Part shown: piece after piece, positions 13,001 to 25,600 of the stretch | Numbering within the stretch: the stretch's first letter is position 1 | Layout of the letters: every line of letters starts with the position of its first letter | NCBI GenBank assembly: GCA_947044365.1 | Contig: OX345636.1 | Span: 3,616,001-3,680,000, forward strand | Direction: 5' to 3' | Length of the DNA: 64,000 nucleotides | Source of the DNA: Petrosia ficiformis | Lineage: Eukaryota > Porifera > Demospongiae > Haplosclerida > Petrosiidae | Notes under the pieces: model-generated | What the model was told of the DNA's origin: nothing | What the model saw: the letters and a program-made list of their open reading frames with translations, nothing else | Database searches by the model: none | Position numbers and translations under genes: made by a program

Positions 13001-14516
13001 GTATATTTGTTTTGTATACCTTTCAAGTATTGGAGCACCGGTATTTCCTTTTTTCACTGCATTCATGTTTTTGTAGGCAACAGAAAAGGGTAAATACTAT
13101 TATTTTTGAGAAAGAGAGAAGATATTGCAAATTAGTAACTCAAAGAAGGACTACAATTCCAAACTATCAGTTTCAATTTTCAGTGAGCACCTTAGTTAAA
13201 GAGTTGTCTTTTGAGAGGACTTGACAGTTTACTAAATTTTTTTTTTTAAGTAATAGTAGTTCATTTATTTTTTTCACCTATGTCACCAATGAAATTGGAT
13301 CATGAGAGACGACACTACGGGCAGCGATTGTGATCGCTATCGAAAAGCCACTATTATAGGTGTGGCTTGCGGTAAGCTAAAGCAAGGGCGTCGCAAGCAA
13401 AGACAAGTAGGTAGGGCAGAAAGTATTGAAATTCCGCGCGCGTAGCGCGCGGAAAAATTTTTTCGCTAATTATTTAATCATGAGAGGTGTGGTCAATCGT
13501 TATCATTGAAAGTGTCGGCCGAAGGTACGTAGTCTATTTCGTTTACAGACATTGATTCTTCAGCTATTGACATCAAGGACTTGTGAACATGGAGCATTAA
13601 ACAGTGGTTTCCTGGCTCATTGTTGGGAAAAGTGAAGCTACCTGGAGTTTGGTTCTTTTCAACAGGAAAGACTGTTGAAGGATTGTGTATATGCCTAGTT
13701 CACTAGAACTGGACTGGATTGCAACTTCCTCTGTATTGATGTTCACAGGAATGCAATTGGTTTTATTATCAGTTTTTGTAACAATAATAAAATTTATTTA
13801 TATACTGTCATATAATAACTATTGACCTTTCAGCTTCTTAAATCCAAAATCAAGAAGAGATGCAGTTTTCCTTTTGGACATTCCAGTTTTACACGCACAC
13901 GCGTTAAGGAATGTTAGCCACACCCATTATTTTTACAATAATTTATACTGTTAATTTAATTAAAAAAGGAAATTATTGGTAGGGCAAATGCCCTACCTGC
14001 CCTACCAGTGCAGACGCCTATGTAAAGGACTCCACGTGATGAAGCGCCTGTACGTGGGTAGGGGAGATACTTAAACTTGAAAATACGTCTATCAAAACAT
14101 TTTTTCAGGCAAAGTTCGGGATGGTAGTCTGCAGCACCAACAAGTGAGTCTTTTCAGTCTCAAGTTGTTTGTAATTATTCTTTTTTATGTGTTATTTTAG
14201 TCTTTTAGCTTTGGATGACCTAACAAGAGATAAAAGTGGTTCTGGATAGACAGCTAGGTTAGTATAAGAAACCATTTACTAGTTTAGACCAAACACTTGC
14301 CTAATAAGCAAACATGCTGTTTTCTAAAATATAATATATGTCTTGTGGTTGTTGCTATAACTGTTCATGTACCGCTAGTCACGATTTTGTGTGTGAAGTT
14401 AATCTATGATGTCCACCTTTACCTTGTCATATTAGTCTTTTGACAATTTTCTAATTAATACAAAATTGGTGGATTGTAATTTTATTAATTATGTTTACAC
14501 ATAATAATATATTGAG
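10071..14516. other. Gene-free AT-rich stretch
   Basis: Reading frames are short and show no domains. A more GC-rich island at about 13310-14060 carries the GCGCGCGGAAAAATTTTTTCGC / GGTGTGGTCAAT words shared with 2.35 and 56.8 kb, and a palindromic GTAGGGCAAATGCCCTAC. It is therefore probably an old transposon. Nothing else is recognised. Confidence 0.5.
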
Positions 14517-14590
14517 CAGCCACAACTGGCTTAGAAAATGGGCAGCCACACTTGCTTAGAAAATAAGCAGCCACAATTGCTTAGAAAATT
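14517..14590. repeat. 25-bp tandem repeat, three copies
   Basis: Three consecutive units read GCAGCCACAnnTGCTTAGAAAAT with few changes. Confidence 0.85.
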
Positions 14591-15018
14591 CGAACTATTT
14601 CAACTTGAAGGCCTGAAAATGATGGTATATACATGGTTTATATACACTGAGGTAATGATTTGTGTGGAGTACAAGGTTAAAAGATTGTTCATTACCACTC
14701 AACTCAACAGTAATGTAAACAAACTTCTGCTTCATATAGTTCTCTGTCAGTCCACAGAATTTGGTTTATTTCACTCTCCAAGCTTTATGGGGTGGAATAA
14801 AAATCAAACATCAAAACGTACAACAGCATAATTATTTTGGAGCCTCTATAATAATGATAATAATTATTATTGTAGTAATTGTAATTATTATAATTACTAA
14901 TATTTGTTATACAAGGCTTATCTTCAGAACTTTTAGAAAGTAAGGTAATATCTGCAGTCAATCCAAATTAGACAAAATGAAATAACTAGGCAAAATAATG
15001 ACGGAGAAAAAACTGACA

Positions 15019-15200
15019 CTTCTGATCTGAGATGTTTGGAGAAAGCTCATGTGTGTTGACATGCCCGCCCACCCAATTATCTAATTGGGTATCCATTGCC
15101 AATATATCATTTAAATTATGTCATTCACTCACATGAGTGAATAAGGAAGGAAGCCCCTAGTTATTTAAAACATTTGCTCCTGCACTAAACATTTTTTTAT
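15019..15200. repeat. Dispersed repeat, copy 2
   Basis: Same orientation and nearly the same sequence as 1-190, including the ATTGGGTATCCATTGCCAAT core. Confidence 0.75.
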
Positions 15201-16217
15201 CTACAAAGCCTTTATTCACGTTTGTTGATTACTAATATAACTATCTCAAGATGAGTATGTGAAGTAATATCTAATTGCAGAATAGGAAGTTTAAATGTAC
15301 ATGCATGTATGGCTGGGTGGTATTGAGTAATATAGTACCACAGCATTTTAAAATAAATACCGACTAACCACATGTTCTACAAATGGTCACACCCACGAAT
15401 GTTTTTTAAGCATCTAACACTGCCCAAAACGCTGCATACAACTTGTTCAGACTACTACAATACCAGATCTATCTGTGAAACTTACATTTTTTTGGCATAC
15501 TGTTGTATAAGCTCACCAAGAAGTTGCTCATCATATGTCAATTCACTCATGCGACCAATCTAATAGTCAACACACAAATTTACGATCTTCTGTTGAAGAA
15601 TAGATATCTACCACTCCTTTAAAACTCAATTGCTACTTAAAGGCTTAAAGTCTAACAAACACTGCTAAAGCACTATTTGAGCTGGCCATGTGCTCAATTA
15701 ACCGCATATTTCAGTATTTTGGTATGCAAAATTTTGTAATATCGTAGCGCAGTATTGGAAAGAATATAGAATTTCAAATCCAGGGCCGCCGGAATAGGAG
15801 GGGCAGGGGCGGCCAAGGCCGCCCCACTTTTTGAAAGTTTAATGAGATATTATAAGTAATTAATTACACGTTAATGAGCCACGCCTCAGCAAAAAATAAT
15901 TATATCGGGCAACAAACGAGCCACACCTCTCTGCTGCTTGCAACTGTGTAGCTAGCTACACACGCACAGAGTCAGTCTGTGTATAAAGTGTTAATAAGTG
16001 TTGATAAGAGAGTACAGCGCTGCAGCTGTAGTTTATACATACACAATAATAGTATAGTATTTGAATTAGTATATATATATAATCATCTCCATTATACACT
16101 TACCATTATTAATTAGAACATATAATAATATATATTGTATGAATTTGTGAAACACCATAAGTTAATGAATATTAATAAGCCCCCCCATGTTTCAACCTCT
16201 TCCGGCGGGCCTGAAAT

Positions 16218-16676
16218 CAGAGAGTATGGTAGTACTCTCTATGTAGGGATGGCACGGGAAAACAATGGCCGCCCATACATTTCAATTGTAAGTGATGAGC
16301 TGAAATCTCTGGCAATATACACATATAAGTTCTAATACACACATACCTATTCATATCTAGTGTTTTTATGACTACCAACACCTAGATCGCCAAAAATTGT
16401 CGTTAAGGTAGGGAACCGGCGAGTGGCAAAAATGGCAAAATCTGCTTCATCAGAGAGTACGGTAGTACTCTCTATGTAGGGATGGCATGGGGAAAAAATG
16501 GCCTCCCATACATTTCAATTGCAAGAGATGACCTGAAATCTCTGGTAATATATACAGATAAGTTTTAATACACACATACCTATTCATATCTAGTGTTTTT
16601 ATGACTATCAACACCTTCTAGATGGCAGAAGATTGTCGTTAAGGTAGAGAACCGGCGAGTGGCAAAACTGGCAAAA
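16218..16676 (+). repeat. Tandem pair of ~230 bp repeat
   Basis: Two direct units (about 16218-16450 and 16451-16676) each start AGAGAGTA(T/C)GGTAGTACTC and end GAGTGGCAAAA(A/C)TGGCAAAATC. One inverted copy lies at 9836-10070. The short frame through the first unit is not conserved as protein between copies. Confidence 0.85.
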
Positions 16677-16689
16677 TCTTCATATTATT

Positions 16690-18560
16690 ATTTTTATTTT
16701 TATTTTATTTCAGACAAATCATTTTTTTGTTTGTTGAAATGTCACAATGATTCTAGCACCATTCCAGTCGCATTCATAGTAAAATTCTGGTCTACAAGTA
16801 TCGAGATGATATCTGCAGATACTATGAAAGAAGACAGTCTCCACGACTATAAAGACTTGATCTAGAATTGGACGCCATTTTCCTGAGTGGAATTTAATTA
16901 CGCATGCGCTTTCGTGTACACTAGTCTCGAACATGGAAGTTGAAAAGGTGGAAGTGCGCTTGTTGCATTTGTGAGCAAATATATTCTTATAATAATAATT
17001 ATTAATATTAAAGCCATTGTATAATAATATTGTATACTACAATGTATGATAATCATTGGAATACTGAATGGTTAACACAGTGACTGACACTACTTCTGTA
17101 AGTGAAATAGAGAATATACATTATCTGTAAGTGACAGAGAATGATAATCAATACATCAATACAAAATACTGACTTTTATTGATGAACAAATTTTAATGCA
17201 TTTATGATTGTATGATTTCATAATGATATATCGTATTCCTGCAATCTACAAAAAAACCTTCATACCATTCAGAAAAAAAACAATGGAAACAAGAATAATA
17301 AAAACATTTTAAATAAAAATGAAAGAAGATGTAGGGATGTCAAAACCCAAAAAGCATGCAAACAAGGTTGGGAAGCTAACATAGGACCCAAAATCACTTC
17401 CATATAACCCTACATAAGTACAGCTCTTTGTATTTTGTTTTATAGCAGTGTAAGTACTTATGTAGGGTTATATGGAAGTGGTTTGTTTAATTTGGGGTCC
17501 TATGTTAGCTTCCCAACCTTGTTTGCATGCTGTTTGGGTTTTGACATCCCTACATCTTCTTTCATTTTTATTTAAAATGTTTTTATTTATCTTGTATTAT
17601 TATTATTATTATTATTATGATTATTTTTCAGACAAATCATTTTTTTGTTTGTTGAACTATCACAATGATTCTAGCACGATTCCAGTCGCATTCATAGTAA
17701 AATTCTGGTTTACAAATATCGAGATGATATCCTCAGATACTATGAAAGAAGAGAGTCTCAACAACTACAAAGATTTGTTCTCAAATTGGACGCCATTTTA
17801 ATAAGTGTATTCATTAATCGAAATTAATTATTTGTGTACTCGGAACATGGAGGAGAAAGCATTGGAACTCATAAGCATAGTAATAACGTTTGTGAGCAAA
17901 TAAATTCTTGCAATAATGAATATAATAATTATTAATATTAAAGCCATTGTATAATAATATTATATATTATGATAAGCATTGGAATACTGAATGGTTGACA
18001 CAGTGACTGACACTAGGACTAGGACTGCAGACAGTTCTGTAAGTGAAATAGAGAATAGATATCATCTGTAAGTGAAAAAGAATGCATAAATAATTGATAT
18101 ATACAACAAACTGACCTTCATTGATGAACAAATTTTAATGAATATATGATTGTGTGATTACATGATATAATATAACTTACACCAGTATTTCTGCAATCTA
18201 CAAAAAAGTATTCACCCCATTCAGAGAAAAAAACAATGGAAACAAGAATAATAAAAAACATTTTCAATAAAAATGAAAGATGCAGGGACGTCAAAACCCA
18301 AAAAGCATGTGAACAAGGTTGGGAAGCTAACATAAGACCCAAAATTAAACAAACCACTTCCATATAACCCTACATAAGTCCTTACACCACTATAAATCAA
18401 AATGCAAAGAGCTGTACTTATGTAGGGTTATATGGAATTGGCTTGTTTAATTTTGGGTCTTATGTTAGCTTCCCAACCTTGTTCACATGCTTTTTGGGTT
18501 TTGACGTCCCTACATCTTCTTTCATTTTTATTGAAAATGTTTTTTATTATTCTTGTAAAT
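16690..18560 (+). repeat. Two tandem copies of the ~0.9 kb composite repeat
   Basis: Copy A is body 16690-17280 plus fold-back 17280-17605. Copy B is body 17615-18230 plus fold-back 18235-18560. Each fold-back has arms carrying AGATGTAGGGATGTCAAAAC and its complement, around a centre with CCTACATAAGT. Both copies keep the frame fragment STIPVAFIVKFW. The inverted third copy is at 6475-7390. Confidence 0.85.
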
Positions 18561-18869
18561 ATCTGCACAGCCCTACATGTATGGTAACATGTACTTTATA
18601 CCAGGCAGAAAATCACAGTATTCGTCAGCTTCATCCACGTCCCTTGTCTGCTGTATAGTATCAGATTTATAGTAGCAACTACATGTACATATTTATTAGT
18701 CTCTAAAATAAACCTGCACAGTACTCTGCATTCGTTAACTCTATTCCCTTTAAACCCGATAATTAAACTTGACCGTTTTCATACATTGCGAAATTAATTA
18801 TCAAGGAAAAAGTGTGGACAGAGCCTATATTTTCACCTCTATAACTCTACGGTTTTATAGCAAGGCTGA

Positions 18870-19085
18870 ATATTTAGTAGTCGATAGGGCAACGCCCACA
18901 TCTTTACTTACCTCTATGACTTCAACATTTTACACAACATAGACTTATAACTTACTTGGTTAGAGAGAGGAGTTTATAACAAAGTCGTAGATACCAAAAA
19001 CATGCTTCGTTAGTTGGAAGAAAGTAGCAAGACGAGTGTTTGGAAGTGCAGTGGTCAGTGCCAACAGAGCTCTTAGCATTTTTGT
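18870..19085 (+). repeat. Dispersed repeat (family with 3.1 and 47.5 kb)
   Basis: It shares, in order, TTTAGTAGTC, AACGCCCACATCTTTA and AAAAACATGCTTCGTTAG with 47455-47665, and with the reverse complement of 3020-3290. Confidence 0.6.
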
Positions 19086-19439
19086 AAGTTCGATCGCTTA
19101 TAACTTTGGATTGGTTCCTCGTATAGCTTCAGGTTTTGCACTGCATAAAGCACATTTAGTGCACTGTCTTGTGTAAAAATTTAGTTTAAAAATACTGAAG
19201 CAGTTTAAAAATACAACCATTAATACGCATGACGTCTGTAGACGTCATTCGCTGTTAACGGTTAAACGTTCATGACGTATTAGACGTCATCCGCGGCTAT
19301 ATAAACATCTGAAATATACTATATCTTACTGTAACAGAGTAAACAATATCATTTACATCATATTTTTTTGTTAAACAGCTATATTTGTATAAGTTTTAAC
19401 CATTACATGCAAATACGTTTTTAATTAAATTATGACATG

Positions 19440-19600
19440 CCAATCTTTAGTGTTATTTTGCTGTGAGTGTTTTGTTTAATAGAAGTCTTGATAAAGTAGG
19501 GGGCACCCATGGTTTTCCTTTCGTGAGCTTGTCTTCCTGGTTCCTCCACTTTTCATAGATCTACTTTAGCAACAGCTTCCTTGTCTGAAGTTCATCCAGA
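19440..19600 (-). pseudogene. Second copy of the gypsy integrase-end fragment
   Basis: It matches 300-470: the words TAGAAGTCTTGATAAAGTAG and CTTTAGCAACAGCTTCCTTG are shared. There are small deletions. Non-coding remnant. Confidence 0.65.
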
Positions 19601-19962
19601 ATTAGAAACAAAATAGACATGTTTATGCAAAAAATTACTATGTTCGTAATGAATAGTACATGTGTACTATAAATAAGAACCATAATAAGCATACTCATAT
19701 ATAATGGAAAGTAAATCATTTACAATGCTTCTAATCAATAATACATGTTACTATCAATTATACCATAATAGACATGTTTATAACAGAAGCATATTATGAA
19801 TGACTAATCTAGATGTGTTAGCTGTATTACAATTGCCCTATAGTTATGAATGAGATTCCTACTCCATGCTCTAGTCTATCAGAAAGGTCATCCTTCTCTG
19901 CTTTGCAGTAGATAAGCCCTTGCAATAAATTTAATATATATATATAATTATATATAATTTAT

Positions 19963-19964
19963 AT

Positions 19965-19999
<35 letters not shown>

Positions 20000-20001
20000 T
20001 T
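19963..20001. repeat. (TTTA)n microsatellite
   Basis: About nine consecutive ATTT units. Confidence 0.9.
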
Positions 20002-20430
20002 AAAACAAAACAAAGTGAATCATAATTATGCTTAATTACATGCATGCATGATTTTTAGTAATTTCCATTAAACCATAATTGTCTTGTAACTGCTGATCTT
20101 TACAGCATGAGTGTAATGAATGGAATGTAATTCTTATGAGTGGGAGAAATGCTGACATGTATCACACCCTGTGATTGCTATGGGAATGATACTATACATA
20201 CATAATTTTAATATGCATAGGAAGCAGCCATTGAGAATAGATGTAATGATTTAGCCATCACTGAGTTGTTGGGGGATGACCCACCAACCCAAAACATTTT
20301 GTATATATGGGATGGAAAATGTAATACATGTAGGTTGTAACAGAACAATATCTATACCTGTACTTTTACTGATATCAACTACTACCAAAAGCGAAAAGTG
20401 CCCATATTTATTACAGAACAAAAATCTTCC

Positions 20431-20475
20431 ATTTTCGATAGATCATGTCTAAAATAGACATGATCTATCGAAAAT
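20431..20475. repeat. Perfect 20-bp hairpin
   Basis: Arms 20431-20450 and 20456-20475 are exact reverse complements around the loop AAAAT. One arm reads ATTTTCGATAGATCATGTCT. Confidence 0.9.
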
Positions 20476-20954
20476 ACAAGAACCTTCCAGAAACTAATCA
20501 AAGAGGTGACAAAGTATGATATCACAACTTTAATGATACAGAACCAATAAATGATTTTTAAAACATATATATATATAATTCATCCAATTACCAATCCTTG
20601 ACAGTAATTGCATCACCATGAGAGGTAGAGACAGAACACTATGAGTCATTTTCAATATTTTTAGTTACATCCTCATCTTCTTGGACTCTCAAACTGTTGG
20701 TAAAAGGCAAATCATCTGCTGTCCTTTACTACTTTTACATGCCATGCGCAATTTATTGGGCAGAGAATGGGGATGTAACTTTCACTAGAAGTGTGGTTTG
20801 AAATCAAAATGGCAGCACAACTTGACCAGAAAAGAAAAACAATTAAAATGCCCAGACAAAAAAAAGTATAATCCAGGCATATAAAGAAATAAACAGAATT
20901 GTAAAAACATTCAGCTTCATTCTAGATCCACACTTGCATAGGCAAACTGGATTT

Positions 20955-21195
20955 AAAAAGGAAGGTTTACGTTTGGGATGGCGAAATATTTAGGACAGGC
21001 TGTCAATATTTTTGCATTCATCAATTTTCTGTGTGACTTTGTTGGTGTACCACACCACTGCCTACCTGTTAGTCTTAAGTGGCATGTAATATATATATAA
21101 TATGCTCAAGAATTTGATTGCCTAGAATGTATAATGACAGTTGCATGAAGAAGCACCAAGTATTGCACATTGCTAATAAAGTAGGCAAGTATTCT
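20955..21195. repeat. Dispersed repeat (also at 49.44-49.76 kb)
   Basis: It shares AATTTTCTGTGTGACT, CACTGCCTAC, GTGGCATGTAATATATAT, TTTGATTGCCTAGAATGT and GCAAGTATTCTT with 49440-49760, in the same order. Confidence 0.75.
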
Positions 21196-22137
21196 TAATA
21201 ATTATATTTATTTATCAATGTTTGTCCCTGTTTATTCTATATATTTGTCACTGTACAGTATAAAACATAATGGTGTCTGTTACTTGCATGTTTCAAAATG
21301 AAGGTAATTTAAATTTATCTATCTACCCATCCAGTTTTGTAATGTTTCACATTCATATTACAAGTATCATGTTCAGGTTATACGCTGTTGTAATTTTCAC
21401 CAGGATATTGAAAGAAAATACACACCCGGGTTAATGGAATGCTAAAATTCATTGAAATTCACAGGGTCTTGAATGTAGCACACCCTAAATTACTGTAGAT
21501 TACGAAGGTATTCCAATGTGGTGACAGCAATCTGTTGTCCAAAATGCTCAAGTTTTGTTTTTAATGTGATCACATTCAAACATTCATTCAAGTGTTTGCC
21601 CTTTGATGTTATTGTAAAGTTAGCTTAGCGCATCATACTTGGAAAATGTCAGAAGACATTTATGACCTTTATATACCACAACACATAAATGATGTTAGAC
21701 TGCACATATTATATGCAATTCTATCGTTAACAATTCCTTCTTGAGTACTTATTGAGCTAAAAACTAAGTTTTTGTGTCCATTTGTACTTATGTTTTCTGA
21801 TTCTGAATCACCCCTTAATTATGTATATACCCAATAGTCACTATAAAAAAATATTTATCAAAAATTAAAATTAATGCTACAGAAACTAAACTATAAAAAC
21901 AAAATAACAAAAATACATCTACAATTCATTCAAAATAAGGTCAAGAAAAGCATTACATAAACATTAATGAAATGTAAACAATAAAAGAATTTTACATGTA
22001 AATAATTACAGAAACTAGTTATTATTATATATTTGCAAAAATGTATAACTAAAACTAATATAATAATTATGGTGTTTCCTTACAACAAACTAATAATTAA
22101 AACTAATAATAGAAGAGTAATGAAATTAACATGCATT

Positions 22138-22634
22138 CTATTTAGAATGTATGGTAATTTTAGAGACTAGAAAACACAATTTATCATCATTCATATATTT
22201 GTCTTCCAGATCATTATGACATAAAAACTTTAGTTCAAAACCTATAAATGTGAAATCTTTTGAGTGTTTATGTCTTTTATCTGCACTATATTGTATTGGT
22301 ACAACATGCTCCACATGTTCCCTATCCTCACTCCAGTTGAGCAGTTGAATGGTAATCTCACCATTGAAATTCCTTTTAAATCTATTGTCATTCTCGTCTA
22401 AAACTACCGCCACAAGGACACTTACATATTCACCTCTACCATCGCTAATGCCATTAGCGAATGGTCCTAAAAATAACTGGTATCCCCCAACTTCTGTATA
22501 GAATGGTTGACACCTGTATATATCTCCAACTCTTTTATTCTCACTAAAGTTGTACATAGTGAGAGTACATGGAGGGAGGAGGTATGGAATCTCGGTTGCA
22601 GGTTTAGGAATGTACCAATTAGGCACATGTGGAC
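22138..22634 (-). CDS. Death-MATH gene exon 14: MATH domain 5 and stop
   Basis: A terminal exon of 165 codons plus the shared first codon. It keeps the lead-in VPNWYIPKPATEIPYLLPP and the core GGYQLFLGPFANG, EYVSVLVAVVLDENDNRF and ITIQLLNWSEDREHVEHV, then ends KITIHSK followed by TAG. It is the most divergent domain: GTH is replaced by GEY, and MKGE..D by LDEND. Confidence 0.9.
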
Positions 22635-25600
22635 CTATAACATAATAAACAAATATATTATATCAGTATTAATAATGATAAGTTATGGGTTTGCACTAAG
22701 GAATATACATAAATATTAGTTTGTAAGTTTGGATATAATATTTCGTACAGTAGCATCAGTTTGCTTGCTATAGGAATAATTATCATTACTTTTAATAATT
22801 ATAATGTACACTCATATCTTTCAGCTATTAGTCAATTTTTACTAGGTTCATTTATTTACCAAGCCTTCTTAGATGATAGAACTTCCTTAACTATTCCTAA
22901 AAAAAGTGGTATAAGAATGATGCTATTTGCTATTAAAGAGGCTATCTAGCTACCAAACTAATTAAAATTTGTGTTCTGCAGAGTGTAATATATAAAGTAC
23001 TTCTAAATCCAAACCAGTGTATGAGTAATTGTTTAAATTATAAATGTGTTCCTTGTGTTACAACTGGTCATAGTATTGTATTCATTTGGTTTCATCTAAT
23101 CACATTATATTACAAATTATATTAGTCTGGTTGAGATATTATGGTACAAGACATTATCTAGCTAGGCAGACATGAATCTACCTGTATGCATGCACATATG
23201 TTATATATATTACCTGTATGTACAGTCACTTTAGACACTCTGAAGCACAGTGTGTCCTTATTGAGATATTCTGTGTTGTTACCAGCATTATACTCCAATT
23301 CCTTGTGAGAGATGAAATATTGTATTATTGCAAAATTTGGTGCTCTCTCTCCATCTACCACTCTTGTACGAGCTGCTATTCCTACCCTATAGTGTGGAAT
23401 GATCTTCTCCACATGTCCTTTATCCTCCCTACAGTTGAGCACTTGAATAGATATTTCACTATTGAAAGGCCAATTCAATGACTCATCGTACTCCCCCTTC
23501 ATGAGGCTTACACCTACACTTACATGTGTATCTTTACCACTATCCATCCCATTGGCATGCACGATTAGTTGTAGTTTATATCCGTCTGGTCCAGAGTAAA
23601 AAGGCGGACTGAACCACTTATCACTAACACGCTTATGTTCATTAAAATTGAACATCGGTAATGTACATGGAGGGAGGAGGTGTGGGGACTGAGTTTCAGG
23701 AAGGACATACCATCTTGGTGCAACTGCATCTATGATAATAAATATAACAGTAAATACAGAAATATAATCATATACTTACATAATTATATAGTAACTTCAA
23801 GAAGTAAAGTAACTATACGTGGTGTAGTATATTTATAACATTTTACCATTGAGACTATAAGTACTGTGAAGAAAAAGCTTTAACTGCAATAAAGCAAGCA
23901 TATTACAATGACAATGATATATAGAAATGCATTGTGCACAAAAAAAAAGATGGAGATAACTGCATTTACTGTACTCTTCGATAGGAGGTTTTCTGATGTG
24001 CATGAAAGGAGTGCTGTAAGGAAATGTAACAAATAGAAACACGAGGACATGGCATTTCATAATAATATTGAACATGCCATATCTGTGCTCTTTCACCAGT
24101 ATCCTAGTAAGTTTACATCACATTTCCTTAGAGGTTCATCCATTTGAATAGCCATGGAGTGCCCTTTCAATCATGCATCTAAGTTATTTAGTCTCATTTT
24201 GGAGTTATAACATCGTACGTCTGCAACATGTTAACTGTTTTCTTAGTTAACGTTATTTAGTAAACCCTATGATAGTACGCAGCGCATACATTAGGATATT
24301 CACTGACATTCTGTAAAATTGAAACTGAATAATTATTATCATGTAACAACTGGAATTAAACTGTTTAATCAATCACCTAGCATGCTTAGTATATAAAAAT
24401 GCAGTATTTCAATTAAGTCAGGAAATAATGCAACAATTATGTATATAAATACCAATGTATAAAATATATATCACAACAGTAAATTAGTATCCTTCCTAGT
24501 TTTTCTGCATAGTGTAGTTATTTACTTAAATAAAGACATTGTATACCAATCCAAGTGAAAGATTGTTGTGTTGCAGACTGAAGCAAAGAAAGAAAGAGGT
24601 TTTGATAGTTTGAAACCTTGGCTATCTCTTTATTTGTGATTTCTTTCATTGTTGTAAAAATTAAGTGGATCTTCAAGAGTGAAATGATTGGTACCAGTAT
24701 GGCTTTGATTTTTGGACAGCCTTAAAGCAAATGTAGTGGACTGTCTGGTTTAGAAATTTCTTACAAAACATTTAGTATCAAAACACTTCAAAAATGCAAC
24801 CATTTGTCCATTTCATATCTTTAGATATCACCAGGAGTTACACATTAATTGATTTTGATGTCTGCACACATGAACAGGAAATAAAAGGTAATGTTATATA
24901 TGATATCACTCAAATTTGTTGCAATCAATAGTAACTTCATAAATATATATCAATTTAGGTATCCAAATTAAGTAGAGGGGAGGTTAGTTGTTGTAAGATG
25001 CTAATGGTAATACTCCAACTATAAGTTGACAAAATGGGAGAATAATAGAAAGGAGTTACACAATAATAAATAGGTATTGATCAGATAACAGCTGATGCTG
25101 ATTGTTCAGCAATCATTCTATCAGTGCTAGCTATAAATAATTCAGGGCTGTTGTTAAATGTGTGATACAAATATTGATTCGTATTACCTGTATGTAAAGT
25201 GACTTTTGAAATTTCAAAACACAGTATGCCATCTTGAAGATATTTGATGCTCTCATCTGGATTGCACTCCATATCGATGTGAGAAATGAACTCTGAATAA
25301 CCAAAACCTCTACCCTCTTTATCTGTCGCTCTTGTACAATTCTCCAATGTTGCAGCAGAGTAGTCGAGAATGTGTACCACATGTCCCTTATTCTCCTTCC
25401 AGTTAAGTAGTTGAATAGTAATTTCACCCTTGAAGGGCCATTTCAGCATCTCGTCATGTTCACCTTTCATCAGAATCACATAGATGGAAACATGTGTGCC
25501 TTTACCATCAATAGTACCATTAGCATGAACTTGTAAATAAAATTTATATCCATCCATTTCTGAGTAGAACGGGTTGCTATACCATATTTGATTAACTCGC

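Larger units (their letters stand above)
18561..22137. other. Gene-free, repeat-bearing stretch
   Basis: This interval holds the dispersed repeat at 18870-19085, a short gypsy fragment at 19440-19600, a (TTTA)n tract, a perfect hairpin at 20431-20475 and the repeat at 20955-21195. No exon with convincing borders was seen. Confidence 0.5.

Noticed and set aside
12913..13224. 103-codon open frame on the plus strand
   Set aside because: No motif, no conserved-looking blocks, and it begins inside low-complexity sequence.
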